Source of the DNA: Neorhizobium galegae
Lineage (GTDB): Bacteria; Pseudomonadota; Alphaproteobacteria; Rhizobiales; Rhizobiaceae
Direction of reading: 5' to 3'
Assembly (NCBI RefSeq): GCF_017877055.1
Contig: NZ_JAGIPG010000007.1
Span: 62,001 to 126,000, forward strand
Length of the DNA stretch: 64,000 nt
Part shown: positions 44,554 through 53,599 of the stretch, one piece after another
Layout: every line of letters starts with the position of its first letter
Position numbering within the stretch: the first letter of the stretch is position 1
Notes under the pieces: generated by a model
Databases searched by the model: none
The model's input: only the letters and a program-made list of their open reading frames with translations
What the model was told of the DNA's origin: nothing
Position numbers and translations under genes: made by a program

Positions 44554-45930
44554 TTATCTCAAAACTGAATGCAGGGGCGGTAGTGACTTCGAAGTATCAA
44601 CACAGAAAGCCTTGTTGATCGATGCAATGATTTCGTCCTGCCGAGCCGGGTTTAGCGAGAACCTTGTCGCAGCACGAAACTTGCCCTCGAGTTCAGCCGA
44701 CGACAGGGGACCACTTGCCTCCCCTTTCGGAGCGGTAACATCCGAAACGAAATGCCGACCCTTCACCGTCACAGTGACCCGAGCCAATGTTTCGGCAGGA
44801 AAGCGAGCATCGAAATCCGCGTTTACTGACAGTGTGACTTTTCGGGCCAGATCGACGACTGCGTTTTGCCCCAGGACTGCTGGTGTCGGCGGCAGAAGCG
44901 CTTGAGGCCCCTGAAGGGTCGCAAGCGCAAGGCAATACGGGATGCTGTATTGCACATCGACAAGATTTGTCGGGTTATCCCGGTTCGAGATGCGCAATGC
45001 ACCGCCGGTGCTCTCGACCTCGATGGCGTCGATTGAATGCGGATCGATCGAATACCGACCTACGACTTGAAGCATGGCGTCAAGCGGCGCGTGTATGTGA
45101 CGGCAGCATGCATAGAGCTTGAAATAGGTATTGCAGATATGCGGATTGACGCCGAGCCGGAGATCCTCGGAAAACCTGTAATGTCGCGTGCTGTCGAGGA
45201 TGTTGCGCGGTCCGGTATGTCCCGCTTCGGCGAGGCTCAAGGCAACCAGCCCCGTCACCACAGACCACGGTATGCCTTCTTTCACATCGCTCCCTTCAGG
45301 AGCCGGATTTCGAGGCGCCGGCGCGCTGGCAAACAACTGGTTGGGTGAACTTTCGCCGGCAATCGCCAGGGCATGCGTCAGTATCTCGGGCGCGGTGCCG
45401 CGCAGAACGGCTGCCGTGGCGACCACAGCGTAGGACGACCACGTCCCGGTATTGCCGTAAGTGGTGCGCGCGGCACCGATGGTGACGCCGACCTCGTAGC
45501 CTACGATGATTGCACGAAGGGTATCTTCCAGCGAGGCGTCCGTCTCACTGGCGATGGCAAGTGCTGTGGGAATGACTGCCGCGCCCGGATGACCGCGCGC
45601 CAGTCGATGCCCGTCGTCCAGGTCCAGCGCGGCCGCCGCGGCACTGTTTGCCCAGGCTGCACCGACAACCGAACTGGTCGTACCGGAAAACCAGATTGGC
45701 ACGTCACCGGCGGCCATTGTTACCAAAGCCGTTTTTCGAGCCGCAAGCACGCCGGGCTGGCTGATCCCCGAGGCGGCGGCGCCGAGGAGATCGAGAACGC
45801 ATCTTAAAGCGGCCTGACGGGGAAGATCCCCCACCGGCTCCTGCCGCGCCGTATCGACGTAGGATACAATACACGCCAGGATGCTGTTTTGATGGAAACC
45901 TTCATTCACCTCGTCAGATGTCCCGCTCAT
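44554..45930 (-). CDS. MmgE/PrpD-family protein
   Basis: 458-residue MmgE/PrpD-superfamily protein (VLDLLGAAASGISQPG, SVVGAAWANSAAAAALDLDD, GHRLARGHPGAAVIPTALAI, YKLYACCRHIHAP variant YFKLYACCRHIHAP). The family includes 2-methylcitrate dehydratase, cis-aconitate decarboxylase and iminodisuccinate epimerase of Agrobacterium. The last is a good model here, because the operon looks made for N-linked dicarboxylates. Its ATG shares ATGA with the stop of the opine-dehydrogenase gene. It is the last gene of the operon and ends 19 bases from the Tn3-type element. Confidence 0.8.
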   Translation of the reverse strand: MSGTSDEVNEGFHQNSILACIVSYVDTARQEPVGDLPRQAALRCVLDLLGAAASGISQPGVLAARKTALVTMAAGDVPIWFSGTTSSVVGAAWANSAAAAALDLDDGHRLARGHPGAAVIPTALAIASETDASLEDTLRAIIVGYEVGVTIGAARTTYGNTGTWSSYAVVATAAVLRGTAPEILTHALAIAGESSPNQLFASAPAPRNPAPEGSDVKEGIPWSVVTGLVALSLAEAGHTGPRNILDSTRHYRFSEDLRLGVNPHICNTYFKLYACCRHIHAPLDAMLQVVGRYSIDPHSIDAIEVESTGGALRISNRDNPTNLVDVQYSIPYCLALATLQGPQALLPPTPAVLGQNAVVDLARKVTLSVNADFDARFPAETLARVTVTVKGRHFVSDVTAPKGEASGPLSSAELEGKFRAATRFSLNPARQDEIIASINKAFCVDTSKSLPPLHSVLR

Positions 45931-47036
45931 TGTGATGCAGCTTCTTTTCGGGTCCCGTTAGCCGAAGAACGGGCAGGGTAACCTTCCACGACCAGCCGTC
46001 GGAGACGGTCGCCGTCCAGCGGTCCAAGTTCGCCGAGGATATCGTTCTCCGCGGCAAAATCGCGCCCGTAGCATGCCTCGAGCAACTCAACCCCAGATTC
46101 ATGCAGCCGCGCGCTTGCCCCGGAAATTCGCGCGAGATGCAGCATCGGCATGACACCGAAGGGCACGTCTTCGAGGACATACCGTGTGTTGATATCTTTC
46201 GGGCCTTGCGGGTCTTTGCCACTGGCTGCCAGATTAGCGTAGATTTCCGCCACCGAGTTTCCCGAAACGCCGTGGGACAAGGCCGAATGATCAAAGATGG
46301 TGCGCACCGTCTTGCCGAATGCCGAAGCGATGGCGATCCGTTCCTGGTCCAGCTGTTCCAGCAATCTCGCGACGGCAGGTGTCATGTTGGAGTTCTGTCC
46401 CCACGTCTCTCCCCGTTCGATCCGCGTCAGATTGCAGAGCGCGATACCCATGTGATTCTGCGGGTTGAGATTGCTGAGCGCGATCGTCAGGAGATCGTCC
46501 TTGAGCAGGAACCTGTCGCCGAAGACCTCGGCACATACCTTGTAAGCACTATCCGCGCTCCGAACAGGCACGGCCGCCATATCGACCTTCGAGCGGATTG
46601 CGCCGACCTTGACATGCAATCTCGATTGCGCCTTGGCCGTCAGCAGTGTCGTGTTCCAGACAGCGATCGGAATCTGAAGCCCACGCTCGCTCAGCTTCTT
46701 CGCAAGATAGAGCGCGGCGAATGAGAGATGCGCGCTGATGACGACGGTATGGCGGGCTTCCAGATGGCCTGCGAGTTCGTCCAGAACGCGCCGGTAACCA
46801 TAGGCGGGCAAGGCCGGGACGATGACATCGCACTTCGCCAAATCCGCAGCTCCCTCAGCCACCTGAGGATGGAACTCTCCTTCGATGGCTCCCGACACCT
46901 GCAGGGCCTTGCCTTCGCGAAGTTCCCTCGTACCATTTCCCGAAGGAGACCACAGCCATGCCGCATGCCCGTTTCCGGAAAGAAATGCGGCATATCCCAT
47001 GGCGATAGCGCCGGCTCCGGCAATACCTACACGCAT
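45927..47036 (-). CDS. NAD/NADP octopine/nopaline dehydrogenase family protein
   Basis: 369-residue opine dehydrogenase-like enzyme. N-terminal Rossmann site GIAGAGAIAMGYAAFLSGNG (about 4-23) and the C-terminal octopine-DH helical domain with the active-site region LNPQNHMGIALCNLTRIERG (His in the NPxxH-type motif) and DINTRYVLEDVPFGVMPMLH. Family members reversibly join an amino acid and a 2-oxoacid. AAAAGGA precedes ATG 47036. A 91-base gap separates it from the ATPase gene upstream, the only sizeable gap in the operon. Confidence 0.83.
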   Translation of the reverse strand: MRVGIAGAGAIAMGYAAFLSGNGHAAWLWSPSGNGTRELREGKALQVSGAIEGEFHPQVAEGAADLAKCDVIVPALPAYGYRRVLDELAGHLEARHTVVISAHLSFAALYLAKKLSERGLQIPIAVWNTTLLTAKAQSRLHVKVGAIRSKVDMAAVPVRSADSAYKVCAEVFGDRFLLKDDLLTIALSNLNPQNHMGIALCNLTRIERGETWGQNSNMTPAVARLLEQLDQERIAIASAFGKTVRTIFDHSALSHGVSGNSVAEIYANLAASGKDPQGPKDINTRYVLEDVPFGVMPMLHLARISGASARLHESGVELLEACYGRDFAAENDILGELGPLDGDRLRRLVVEGYPARSSANGTRKEAASQ

Positions 47037-47127
47037 CGTGATTTTCCTTTTTACTCAGCCTGGTAGGACGGCCGAAGCGGCCTTCGATTTCCGGCCCGAT
47101 CAACCGGACATCGTGTTTCCAGAGACT

Positions 47128-48999
47128 TCAATCGACCCGATAGAGATGACCGGGCGACACTTCGCGATACTGCCGCACCGCCGGCTGGTATCCGACGGGC
47201 CGGACAGGGCTCTTCAGTTCATCGACGACCATGTTGCGTTTGACCCTGCGCCGTGCCGGGTCGGGCACCGGCACGGCCGCCATCAGCTTCCTAGTGTATT
47301 CGTGTTGGGGGTTGTCGAAGACCGCCGCGCGCGGGCCGATTTCGACGATCTCCCCGAGATACATGACGGCGACGCGGTGGCTGACCCGTTCAACGACGGC
47401 CATGTCGTGGCTGATGAACAGGAATGCGAGATTGAGGCTCTGCTGCAGATCCAGAAGCAGATTGCAGACCTGCGCCTTGATCGAGACATCGAGCGCCGAC
47501 ACCGCCTCGTCCGCGACGATCACCTTCGGGTCAAGCATCAGGGCGCGGGCAATGGCGATACGCTGGCGCTGGCCGCCTGAAAACTCATGCGGGAAGCGTG
47601 CCATCATATCGGCCGACAGGCCCACTTTTTCCAGGAGCATCGCAGCCTTGTCACGGGCCTCGCTCTTCGTTCCGAGGCGATGCTGGAGAAAGGGCTCCAT
47701 GATTGCCGCGCCGATGCTCATGCGTGGGTTGAGCGACGCATAGGGGTCTTGGAAGATCATCTGGATGGATCGGCGCATCGCCCGAAGCGCAGACTGGCTG
47801 AGCTTCATGACGTCCTGGCCGTCGACCGTGACCTTGCCACCGGTCGGCGTGATGAGCCGCGTGACCGAGCGCCCGGCCGTCGATTTGCCGCAGCCCGATT
47901 CCCCGACGATCGACAGCGTCTCGCCTTCGAAGAGTTCGAACGAAACATTCTCGACCGCATGCACCGCTCCTGTCTTTCGGCCGAACGCGCCGGATCGGAT
48001 GTGAAAGCGGGTCGTCAGATCCTTGACTTCGAGGATCGGTCTCTTCGTGCGTGCGACAGTGTCGTATACCTCTGCTAAAGCAACCTGCTGCCCCGTCGTC
48101 ATATCAACGGTGGGAAACCGAAGCGGCAGGTCGCGTCCACCCATCGAGCCCAGTTTCGGTACCGCTGACAGCAGTGCGCGGGTATATGGATGTTGACCAC
48201 GATGGAAGATGTCCTCGGTCTTGCCGGCTTCGACCGCATCGCCGCGATACATAACGATGGTACGATCGGCGACCTCGGCCACCACGCCCATATCGTGCGT
48301 GATAAAGAGCACCGCCATGCCCTCCTCGTCCTGAAGCGTCTTTATCAGATCGAGGATCTGCCCCTGGATCGTCACATCGAGCGCGGTGGTCGGCTCGTCG
48401 GCAATCAGCACCTTGGGCCTGGAAGCCAAAGCCATGGCGATCATGACGCGCTGGCGCATGCCCCCGGAGAACTGATGTGGATATTCGTCGAAACGGCTTG
48501 CAGCATTTGGAATGCGGACCTTTTCGAGCAGCCGGATAGCTTCCGCTTTTACCGCGGCCTCGGTGATGTCCGTATGGACGGTGAGTGCCTCGGCAATCTG
48601 CTTTCCGACCGAAAAGATCGGGTTGAGCGAGGTCATCGGTTCCTGGAAGATCATCGAAATGTCGTTACCGCGAACGCGCCGCATTTCCTCTTCCCGCAGC
48701 GAAAGCAGGTCGCGGCCATTGAGCATGACCTGCCCTTCGATCCGGCTCGATTCCGCAGCCAGCAGTCGCATGATCGAAAGCGAGGTCACGCTCTTGCCGG
48801 AACCGGACTCGCCGACGATCGCGACCGTCTCCCGTGCGGCGATATCGAACGAGATGTTGCGGACTACGTTCTTCCATCCGTCGCCGGTCCTGAAGGACGT
48901 ATTGAGGTTGCGGACCGACAGGACCGGTTCGCGAGCCGGTGCGGTGAACCCTGTTTTCTGGCCAGAATAGTGCATCGGGCTTTCGCTGATCAGGTTCAT
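47128..48999 (-). CDS. Dipeptide/opine-type ABC transporter ATPase, fused DppD-DppF
   Basis: 623-residue tandem ATPase. Each half has Walker A (GESGSGKSVTSLSIM and GESGCGKSTAGRSVT), signature (FSGGMRQRVMIAMAL and FSGGQRQRIAIARAL), Walker B (VLIADEPTTALDVT and VIVADEAVSALDVS) and the oligopeptide-importer C-terminal segment (HPYTRALLSAVP and HEYTRKLMAAVP). Walker B of the second half reads ADEAVSALD, where Pro is usual. The fusion resembles GsiA. It overlaps the upstream permease gene by 4 bases. Confidence 0.88.
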   Translation of the reverse strand: MNLISESPMHYSGQKTGFTAPAREPVLSVRNLNTSFRTGDGWKNVVRNISFDIAARETVAIVGESGSGKSVTSLSIMRLLAAESSRIEGQVMLNGRDLLSLREEEMRRVRGNDISMIFQEPMTSLNPIFSVGKQIAEALTVHTDITEAAVKAEAIRLLEKVRIPNAASRFDEYPHQFSGGMRQRVMIAMALASRPKVLIADEPTTALDVTIQGQILDLIKTLQDEEGMAVLFITHDMGVVAEVADRTIVMYRGDAVEAGKTEDIFHRGQHPYTRALLSAVPKLGSMGGRDLPLRFPTVDMTTGQQVALAEVYDTVARTKRPILEVKDLTTRFHIRSGAFGRKTGAVHAVENVSFELFEGETLSIVGESGCGKSTAGRSVTRLITPTGGKVTVDGQDVMKLSQSALRAMRRSIQMIFQDPYASLNPRMSIGAAIMEPFLQHRLGTKSEARDKAAMLLEKVGLSADMMARFPHEFSGGQRQRIAIARALMLDPKVIVADEAVSALDVSIKAQVCNLLLDLQQSLNLAFLFISHDMAVVERVSHRVAVMYLGEIVEIGPRAAVFDNPQHEYTRKLMAAVPVPDPARRRVKRNMVVDELKSPVRPVGYQPAVRQYREVSPGHLYRVD

Positions 49000-49874
49000 C
49001 CCTGGCTCCTTGTTTTGGGATCGATCGCATCGCGGAGCGCATCACCAAGAATGTTCAGTGCAAGCACCGTCAGAAGAATGGCGAGCGACGGGAAGACAAC
49101 CAGCCACCATGCGCTCAGGATATTGTCGAACCCTTCGCGGATCATCCCGCCCCAGGTCGCCGTCGGCGGAAGGGCGCCGAGACCGATAAAGGCCAGCGAT
49201 GCTTCGGTACGGATCGCCGACGCCATCCAGAGAGACGCCACGACAACGATGTCCGACAGGATATTGGGGAGAATATGCACCCGCATGATGTGCAGGGGCG
49301 TATAACCCAGAGACCTGCCGGCCTCGACAAAATCACGGCGCTTCATGGCGATCGTCGGTGCCCTCGCAACACGTGCGAATGGTGCCGTCTCGGTAATCGC
49401 GATGGCGATGATGAGGTTCTCGAAACTCGCACCCAGCATCGCAGCGACCATGAGGCCGAGGAGAAGCGTCGGGAAGGAAAGCATCACGTCGACGATGCCC
49501 ATAACGATCTGGTCGAAGACCCCGCCAATATAGCCGGCCAGGATTCCGAGCGCCGATCCGACAACCATGGCAATCAGCACGGACAAAAAGCCGATGGAAA
49601 GCGAGATCCGCGCGCCATAAAGCAGACGCGAGAGAACGTCGCGGCCGTAACTGTCGGTACCGAACCAGAAATCCGCTGAAGGCGGGCTCAGGCGATGAAG
49701 GATGTTCTGCTTGAGCGGGTCATAGGGTGCGAAGACCGGGGCAAAGATCGCCACCAGAACGATCAAGGCCAACAAGCCGATACCGATCCAGGCGAAACGA
49801 TTGCGGCGGAGAGCCCTCAAGACAGGGCTGGATTGCCTGGCCGGCATGCTTTGGGAAATGGCAAAGTCGGTCAT
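48996..49874 (-). CDS. Dipeptide/opine-type ABC transporter permease, DppC-like
   Basis: 292-residue permease with an N-terminal helix (FAWIGIGLLALIVLVAIFAP) after a short cytosolic tail and PYDPLKQNILHRLSPPSADF, the DppC-type periplasmic loop. The EAA loop is FVEAGRSLGYTPLHIMRVHI. Overlaps both neighbours by 4 bases. Confidence 0.86.
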   Translation of the reverse strand: MTDFAISQSMPARQSSPVLRALRRNRFAWIGIGLLALIVLVAIFAPVFAPYDPLKQNILHRLSPPSADFWFGTDSYGRDVLSRLLYGARISLSIGFLSVLIAMVVGSALGILAGYIGGVFDQIVMGIVDVMLSFPTLLLGLMVAAMLGASFENLIIAIAITETAPFARVARAPTIAMKRRDFVEAGRSLGYTPLHIMRVHILPNILSDIVVVASLWMASAIRTEASLAFIGLGALPPTATWGGMIREGFDNILSAWWLVVFPSLAILLTVLALNILGDALRDAIDPKTRSQG

Positions 49875-50812
49875 TGCGCATAACTCACTCTGGGATCGAC
49901 GAGAGCGTAGATCAGGTCGGTTGCGGTATTCACGAGGATCACGAACGTTGCGAAGACCACCATCAAACCCTGGAGAAGGGTGTAATCGCGCGACTGGAGG
50001 GCGCCGAGGATCAGCTTGCCGAGACCGGGCCGCGTGAAGACGATCTCGGTCAGCACGGAATTACCAATCAGCGTGCCGAAATACAGTCCGACCACCGTCA
50101 CGATGGGGATCAGGGCATTGCCGAGAGCATGCCGCATGATGAGCTTGCTCGGCTTTACCCCCTTGGCCCGCGCTGTCCGGATGTAGTCCTCACCCATCAC
50201 ATCCAGCATTGATGAACGAGTCACCCGCGCGATGTAGGCCGTCATGATCAGCCCGAGATTGAGGGCCGGAAGAGCAAGGCTGCGCAGATGGCTAAGCGGA
50301 TCTGTGGAGGCCCTGCTCATGACCGGAAGCCATTGCAGCCAGACCGCGAAGGCGAGGAGCATCAATATGCCGGAGACGAAGCCCGGGAAGGACAGGCCGA
50401 CGAGAGACAGGATCCGGCTGACATAGTCCGGCCACCGATTGCGTCTGACCGCCGCCACGACGCCGAGCGGAATGCCGAGGAGCGTCCCGATCAACATCGC
50501 GGCCAGCGCCAGTTCCAGCGTATAGGGAAGAACCAGCGCCACTTCTTCCAGAACCGTGCGGCCGCTCGTCATCGAGCGACCGAAATCACCGCTGAGCATG
50601 TCGGTGACAAAGCGCACATACTGAACCGGAATGGGCTGATCGAGACCGAGCTGCGCCCGAAGGTTCTGCAGTGTCTGCGCGCTTGCCCGATCGCCCAGCA
50701 TGGCGACGGCGGCATCGCCCGGAACGAGCCGGACCAGAATGAAGACCATGGTCAGCATTGCAAGCAATGTTGGAATGGCCAGGAGAAGTCTCCGTATCAC
50801 ATAGCCGATCAT
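49871..50812 (-). CDS. Dipeptide/opine-type ABC transporter permease, DppB-like
   Basis: 313-residue permease starting MIGYVIRRLLLAIPTLLAML with the DppB-type VRLVPGDAA motif. EAA-type loop DYIRTARAKGVKPSKLIMRH. Six helices. Coupled by 4-base overlaps to the FAD oxidoreductase upstream and the second permease downstream. Confidence 0.86.
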   Translation of the reverse strand: MIGYVIRRLLLAIPTLLAMLTMVFILVRLVPGDAAVAMLGDRASAQTLQNLRAQLGLDQPIPVQYVRFVTDMLSGDFGRSMTSGRTVLEEVALVLPYTLELALAAMLIGTLLGIPLGVVAAVRRNRWPDYVSRILSLVGLSFPGFVSGILMLLAFAVWLQWLPVMSRASTDPLSHLRSLALPALNLGLIMTAYIARVTRSSMLDVMGEDYIRTARAKGVKPSKLIMRHALGNALIPIVTVVGLYFGTLIGNSVLTEIVFTRPGLGKLILGALQSRDYTLLQGLMVVFATFVILVNTATDLIYALVDPRVSYAQ

Positions 50813-51930
50813 GCAACTGCCCTTTCCTTGGCAAGGCGTTCGACGTCAAAGGCGCCGAGGTCGAGATTGGTCCGGCCTTCGCAGACGAGATCGGCAACCA
50901 CCCTGCCAACCGAGGGTACAAGCTGGAAACCATGGCCGGAAAATCCGAAGGCATGAATGAGGCCGGTCGCCTTGCGCGAGAACCCGATGACCGGCAGGTG
51001 GTCCTCCGTCATGGCTTCCATGCCAGCCCAGGTCCGAACGATACGCAAGCCCTTCAGCGCAGGAAACAAACGCACAGCGGCGCCGACCGATGCTGCCAGC
51101 GCCACGAAATCGACGCTCGCCGATTGCCGGTCGCTGGCAAGCCGGCCCTGCGATCCACCGCCGATCACCATCGTCCCTTGAGCGGTCTGCTTGAAGGAGA
51201 GCTTTCTCCCGAGCGAACTGACGACCGGCTTGACGCGCGCCTGCGTGCGCTCCGTCACGACCATCATCGAGGTGCGAATGGATTGGCGGACAGGCTCCCC
51301 GGCCAGCTCTGCGACCCGGTCTGCCCAGGCCCCGCCGGCATTGACGACGGTTCCCGCCTCGATGACGCCGGCTGACGTCTCGGCGATCCATCGACCGGAA
51401 TGGCGTTGAAGGCCGGTGAGCAGGCATTGTTCGACGATCTTCACGCCCGCGCGCAACGCGGCATCGCGGAAGGCGATGATCGTGCGGTGCGGGTCGGCGG
51501 ATCCGTCGCCGGCCACCCAGGCGCCACCAAGACAGTGAGGTGAAAGATCGGGTACGAGTTCCCGCATCTCATCCCGGCCGATGACCTTCTCGTGCGCAAA
51601 GCCTTTGCCTACCAGACCACGAATGCGGGCCTGGATCTTGGCTAGCGCAACCTCGTCCTCCGCGACCTGCAACTGCCCACAGGCGATAAAACCGCAGTCG
51701 TCGCCCACCAGCGCGTTCATCTCGTGCCAGATCCCGGCAGCCTCTAGACTGAGCGGCAGTTCAGCCGGATCCCGCCCGAGCGTGCGGACCCCCGCGGCAG
51801 TGGCCCCCGAAGCATGCCGGCCGAGAAAATGCCTCTCCACAAGAATGACCGACACGCCGCGCCGCGCCGACTGCAGGGCCGCCGACAGACCATGCAGCCC
51901 TCCGCCGATGACCAGAAGATCCGCATTCAT
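50809..51930 (-). CDS. FAD-dependent oxidoreductase, opine-oxidase subunit B-like (DAO family)
   Basis: 373-residue DAO-family flavoprotein. FAD site LLVIGGGLHGLSAALQSARR (about 5-24, with RHASGATAAGVRTLGRDP following) and C-terminal TWAGMEAMTEDHLPVIGFSR, GFSGHGFQLVPSVGRVVAD. It resembles the catalytic subunit of octopine/nopaline oxidases, the HcnC subunit and hetero-oligomeric proline/hydroxyproline dehydrogenases. With the next two genes upstream it forms a three-subunit set. It oxidises a secondary amine, releasing amino acid and oxoacid. Confidence 0.82.
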   Translation of the reverse strand: MNADLLVIGGGLHGLSAALQSARRGVSVILVERHFLGRHASGATAAGVRTLGRDPAELPLSLEAAGIWHEMNALVGDDCGFIACGQLQVAEDEVALAKIQARIRGLVGKGFAHEKVIGRDEMRELVPDLSPHCLGGAWVAGDGSADPHRTIIAFRDAALRAGVKIVEQCLLTGLQRHSGRWIAETSAGVIEAGTVVNAGGAWADRVAELAGEPVRQSIRTSMMVVTERTQARVKPVVSSLGRKLSFKQTAQGTMVIGGGSQGRLASDRQSASVDFVALAASVGAAVRLFPALKGLRIVRTWAGMEAMTEDHLPVIGFSRKATGLIHAFGFSGHGFQLVPSVGRVVADLVCEGRTNLDLGAFDVERLAKERAVA

Positions 51931-53303
51931 GATACGTCTTCCAGATCACCGAGCGCCGCGATCTCGCCGAGCGTCACAGGCTTGAGCGGCGGGCGAATGT
52001 TGAAGAAGCTGACGTCGCGAGGCGGGATTCCGTGCGCTTCCGCGACCAGCGCCTGAACCGTATATCCGCATTGCCGGCCCTGGCAGGGTCCCATTCCGCA
52101 ACGGGTCGCAGCCTTCACCGCGTTGGGATCCGGCGCGCTGACCTTGGCGACGGAACGGATCTGCGCAGCGGTTACCTCTTCGCAGCGACAGACGATCACC
52201 TCGTCTGCAATGCTGGCCATCGGCGGCGGATAGAGCGCATCGAGAAACGGGCGCAACGCACGCGCGCTCGCAAGGCGCTTGTCCAGACCGGCTTTATGCC
52301 GTTCACCTTCCGCATCGAAGGAAGCATCGAGATGCTTGGTGATCCCAAGTCCCGCGATTTCGCCGGACAGCGTCGCCGCCAGCCAACCGCCAATGCCGCC
52401 GGCGTCGCCTGCAACGAACAGTCCAGCCTTGCTGGTTTCGCCCCATCCGTCGAGCTGCGGAGTGAAATAGTTCTGCAGCTCATTCCATTCATGGGCGCAT
52501 CCGAGCGCCATGGTCTCATGGATGCGCGGTACCACGCCTTCATGCACGAGGAGAATGTCGGCCTTTACCTTGCGTCGCTCGCCCGCCGACAGCCATTCCA
52601 GATATTGCAGCCGCCCATCGCCCCCAGCGCGGAGGTCATGGAAACCGCGCACCATCTTGCCGCTCTTGCGCAAATCGCGAAGCCAACGTGCTCCCTTCAA
52701 CAAGCCGAGGATGTCGCGCCACGCACCAGTAAGCTTTGTCAGAGCCGCGAGACCTGGCTTGCGCGACGTATCGAGGAAACCCGCGATACGCCCTTCGAGA
52801 CCGAGGAGCTGGGTCGCATAAAGCAGCGGCAGCGGCCCGGCGCCTGCAATCCATACGTCGCCTTGCGGCAGCATCCCTCCGGACTTGAGCAGGATTTGCG
52901 CCGCCCCGACCGTCATTACGCCCGGAAGAGTCCAGCCCGGGAAAGGTACCGGCCTTTCTTGGGCGCCATTCGCGAGCAGAACGACGCGCGCGCCGATGCG
53001 GCGGGCCTTTCCTCCTGACGTCAGGAACAGGTGCCAGCCTTCTTCGATCTGCCAGACCTGGGTCTCGGGCATATAATCGGCGCCGCAGGCACGAAAGGCC
53101 TGCACCAGCGCGGCTCCCTCGCGATAATCAGTACCCAAAGCCTCGGCCATCGGCCCGGAATTGCGCTCAACGCCGCGCCAGATCTGGCCGCCCGGTGCGG
53201 GCTGCTCGTCGATTACCACAACGGAGGAACCGTTTTTCCGGAGCCGGATTGCAGCCGACATGCCGGCTGGCCCGGCACCAATCACCACCACATCGTATTT
53301 CAT
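51927..53303 (-). CDS. FAD/[2Fe-2S] oxidoreductase, opine-oxidase subunit A-like
   Basis: 458-residue pyridine-nucleotide-disulfide-type flavoprotein. FAD site YDVVVIGAGPAGMSAAIRLR, second dinucleotide site DVWIAGAGPLPLLYATQLLG, and GDAGGIGGWLAATLSG for the flavin. A C-terminal BFD-like cluster domain has CRCEEV and TRCGMGPCQGRQC cysteines. This layout matches the A subunit of octopine/nopaline oxidase and HcnB. Start 53303 is set by the overlap (ATGA) with the ferredoxin-like gene; a longer open frame to 53432 is shadow. Confidence 0.83.
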   Translation of the reverse strand: MKYDVVVIGAGPAGMSAAIRLRKNGSSVVVIDEQPAPGGQIWRGVERNSGPMAEALGTDYREGAALVQAFRACGADYMPETQVWQIEEGWHLFLTSGGKARRIGARVVLLANGAQERPVPFPGWTLPGVMTVGAAQILLKSGGMLPQGDVWIAGAGPLPLLYATQLLGLEGRIAGFLDTSRKPGLAALTKLTGAWRDILGLLKGARWLRDLRKSGKMVRGFHDLRAGGDGRLQYLEWLSAGERRKVKADILLVHEGVVPRIHETMALGCAHEWNELQNYFTPQLDGWGETSKAGLFVAGDAGGIGGWLAATLSGEIAGLGITKHLDASFDAEGERHKAGLDKRLASARALRPFLDALYPPPMASIADEVIVCRCEEVTAAQIRSVAKVSAPDPNAVKAATRCGMGPCQGRQCGYTVQALVAEAHGIPPRDVSFFNIRPPLKPVTLGEIAALGDLEDVS

Positions 53304-53599
53304 TTCGAGATCTCCCGCGGCCCGTGCTGGCTTTCGATCCTCATGCCCGGCGCGACCGGAACGAGACAGCCCTGCATCGAGGCATTGCCATCGACGGTCA
53401 CCAGACATTCGAAACAGACGCCCATCTGACAATAGGGCAACCGAGGGGTTCGACTGACGGTCGATCCTCGTCCGGCTCCAGGAGCACGCAACAATACGCT
53501 TGCCACCGTCTCGCCATTCCAGGCGCCGATTTCGACGCCATTGACGAGGACGGTCATGTCCGAAGCCTTTCCAGGCCTTTCATGCACACTTTTGAACAT
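53300..53599 (-). CDS. [2Fe-2S]-binding small subunit of the flavoenzyme complex
   Basis: 99-residue ferredoxin-fold protein. Cysteines in CQMGVCFECLVTVDG and QGCLVPV give the plant-type [2Fe-2S] set found in HcnA, the N-terminal domain of sarcosine oxidase alpha, and small subunits of opine/hydroxyproline dehydrogenases. Start ATG 53599 has GGAAGA upstream and overlaps the preceding oxidase gene by 20 bases. A second ATG at 53557 would still keep the fold. Confidence 0.8.
   Translation of the reverse strand: MFKSVHERPGKASDMTVLVNGVEIGAWNGETVASVLLRAPGAGRGSTVSRTPRLPYCQMGVCFECLVTVDGNASMQGCLVPVAPGMRIESQHGPREISK

Noticed and set aside
48190..49305. 371-codon plus-strand frame across the fused ATPase and permease
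   Set aside because: Antisense shadow crossing two well-defined genes.
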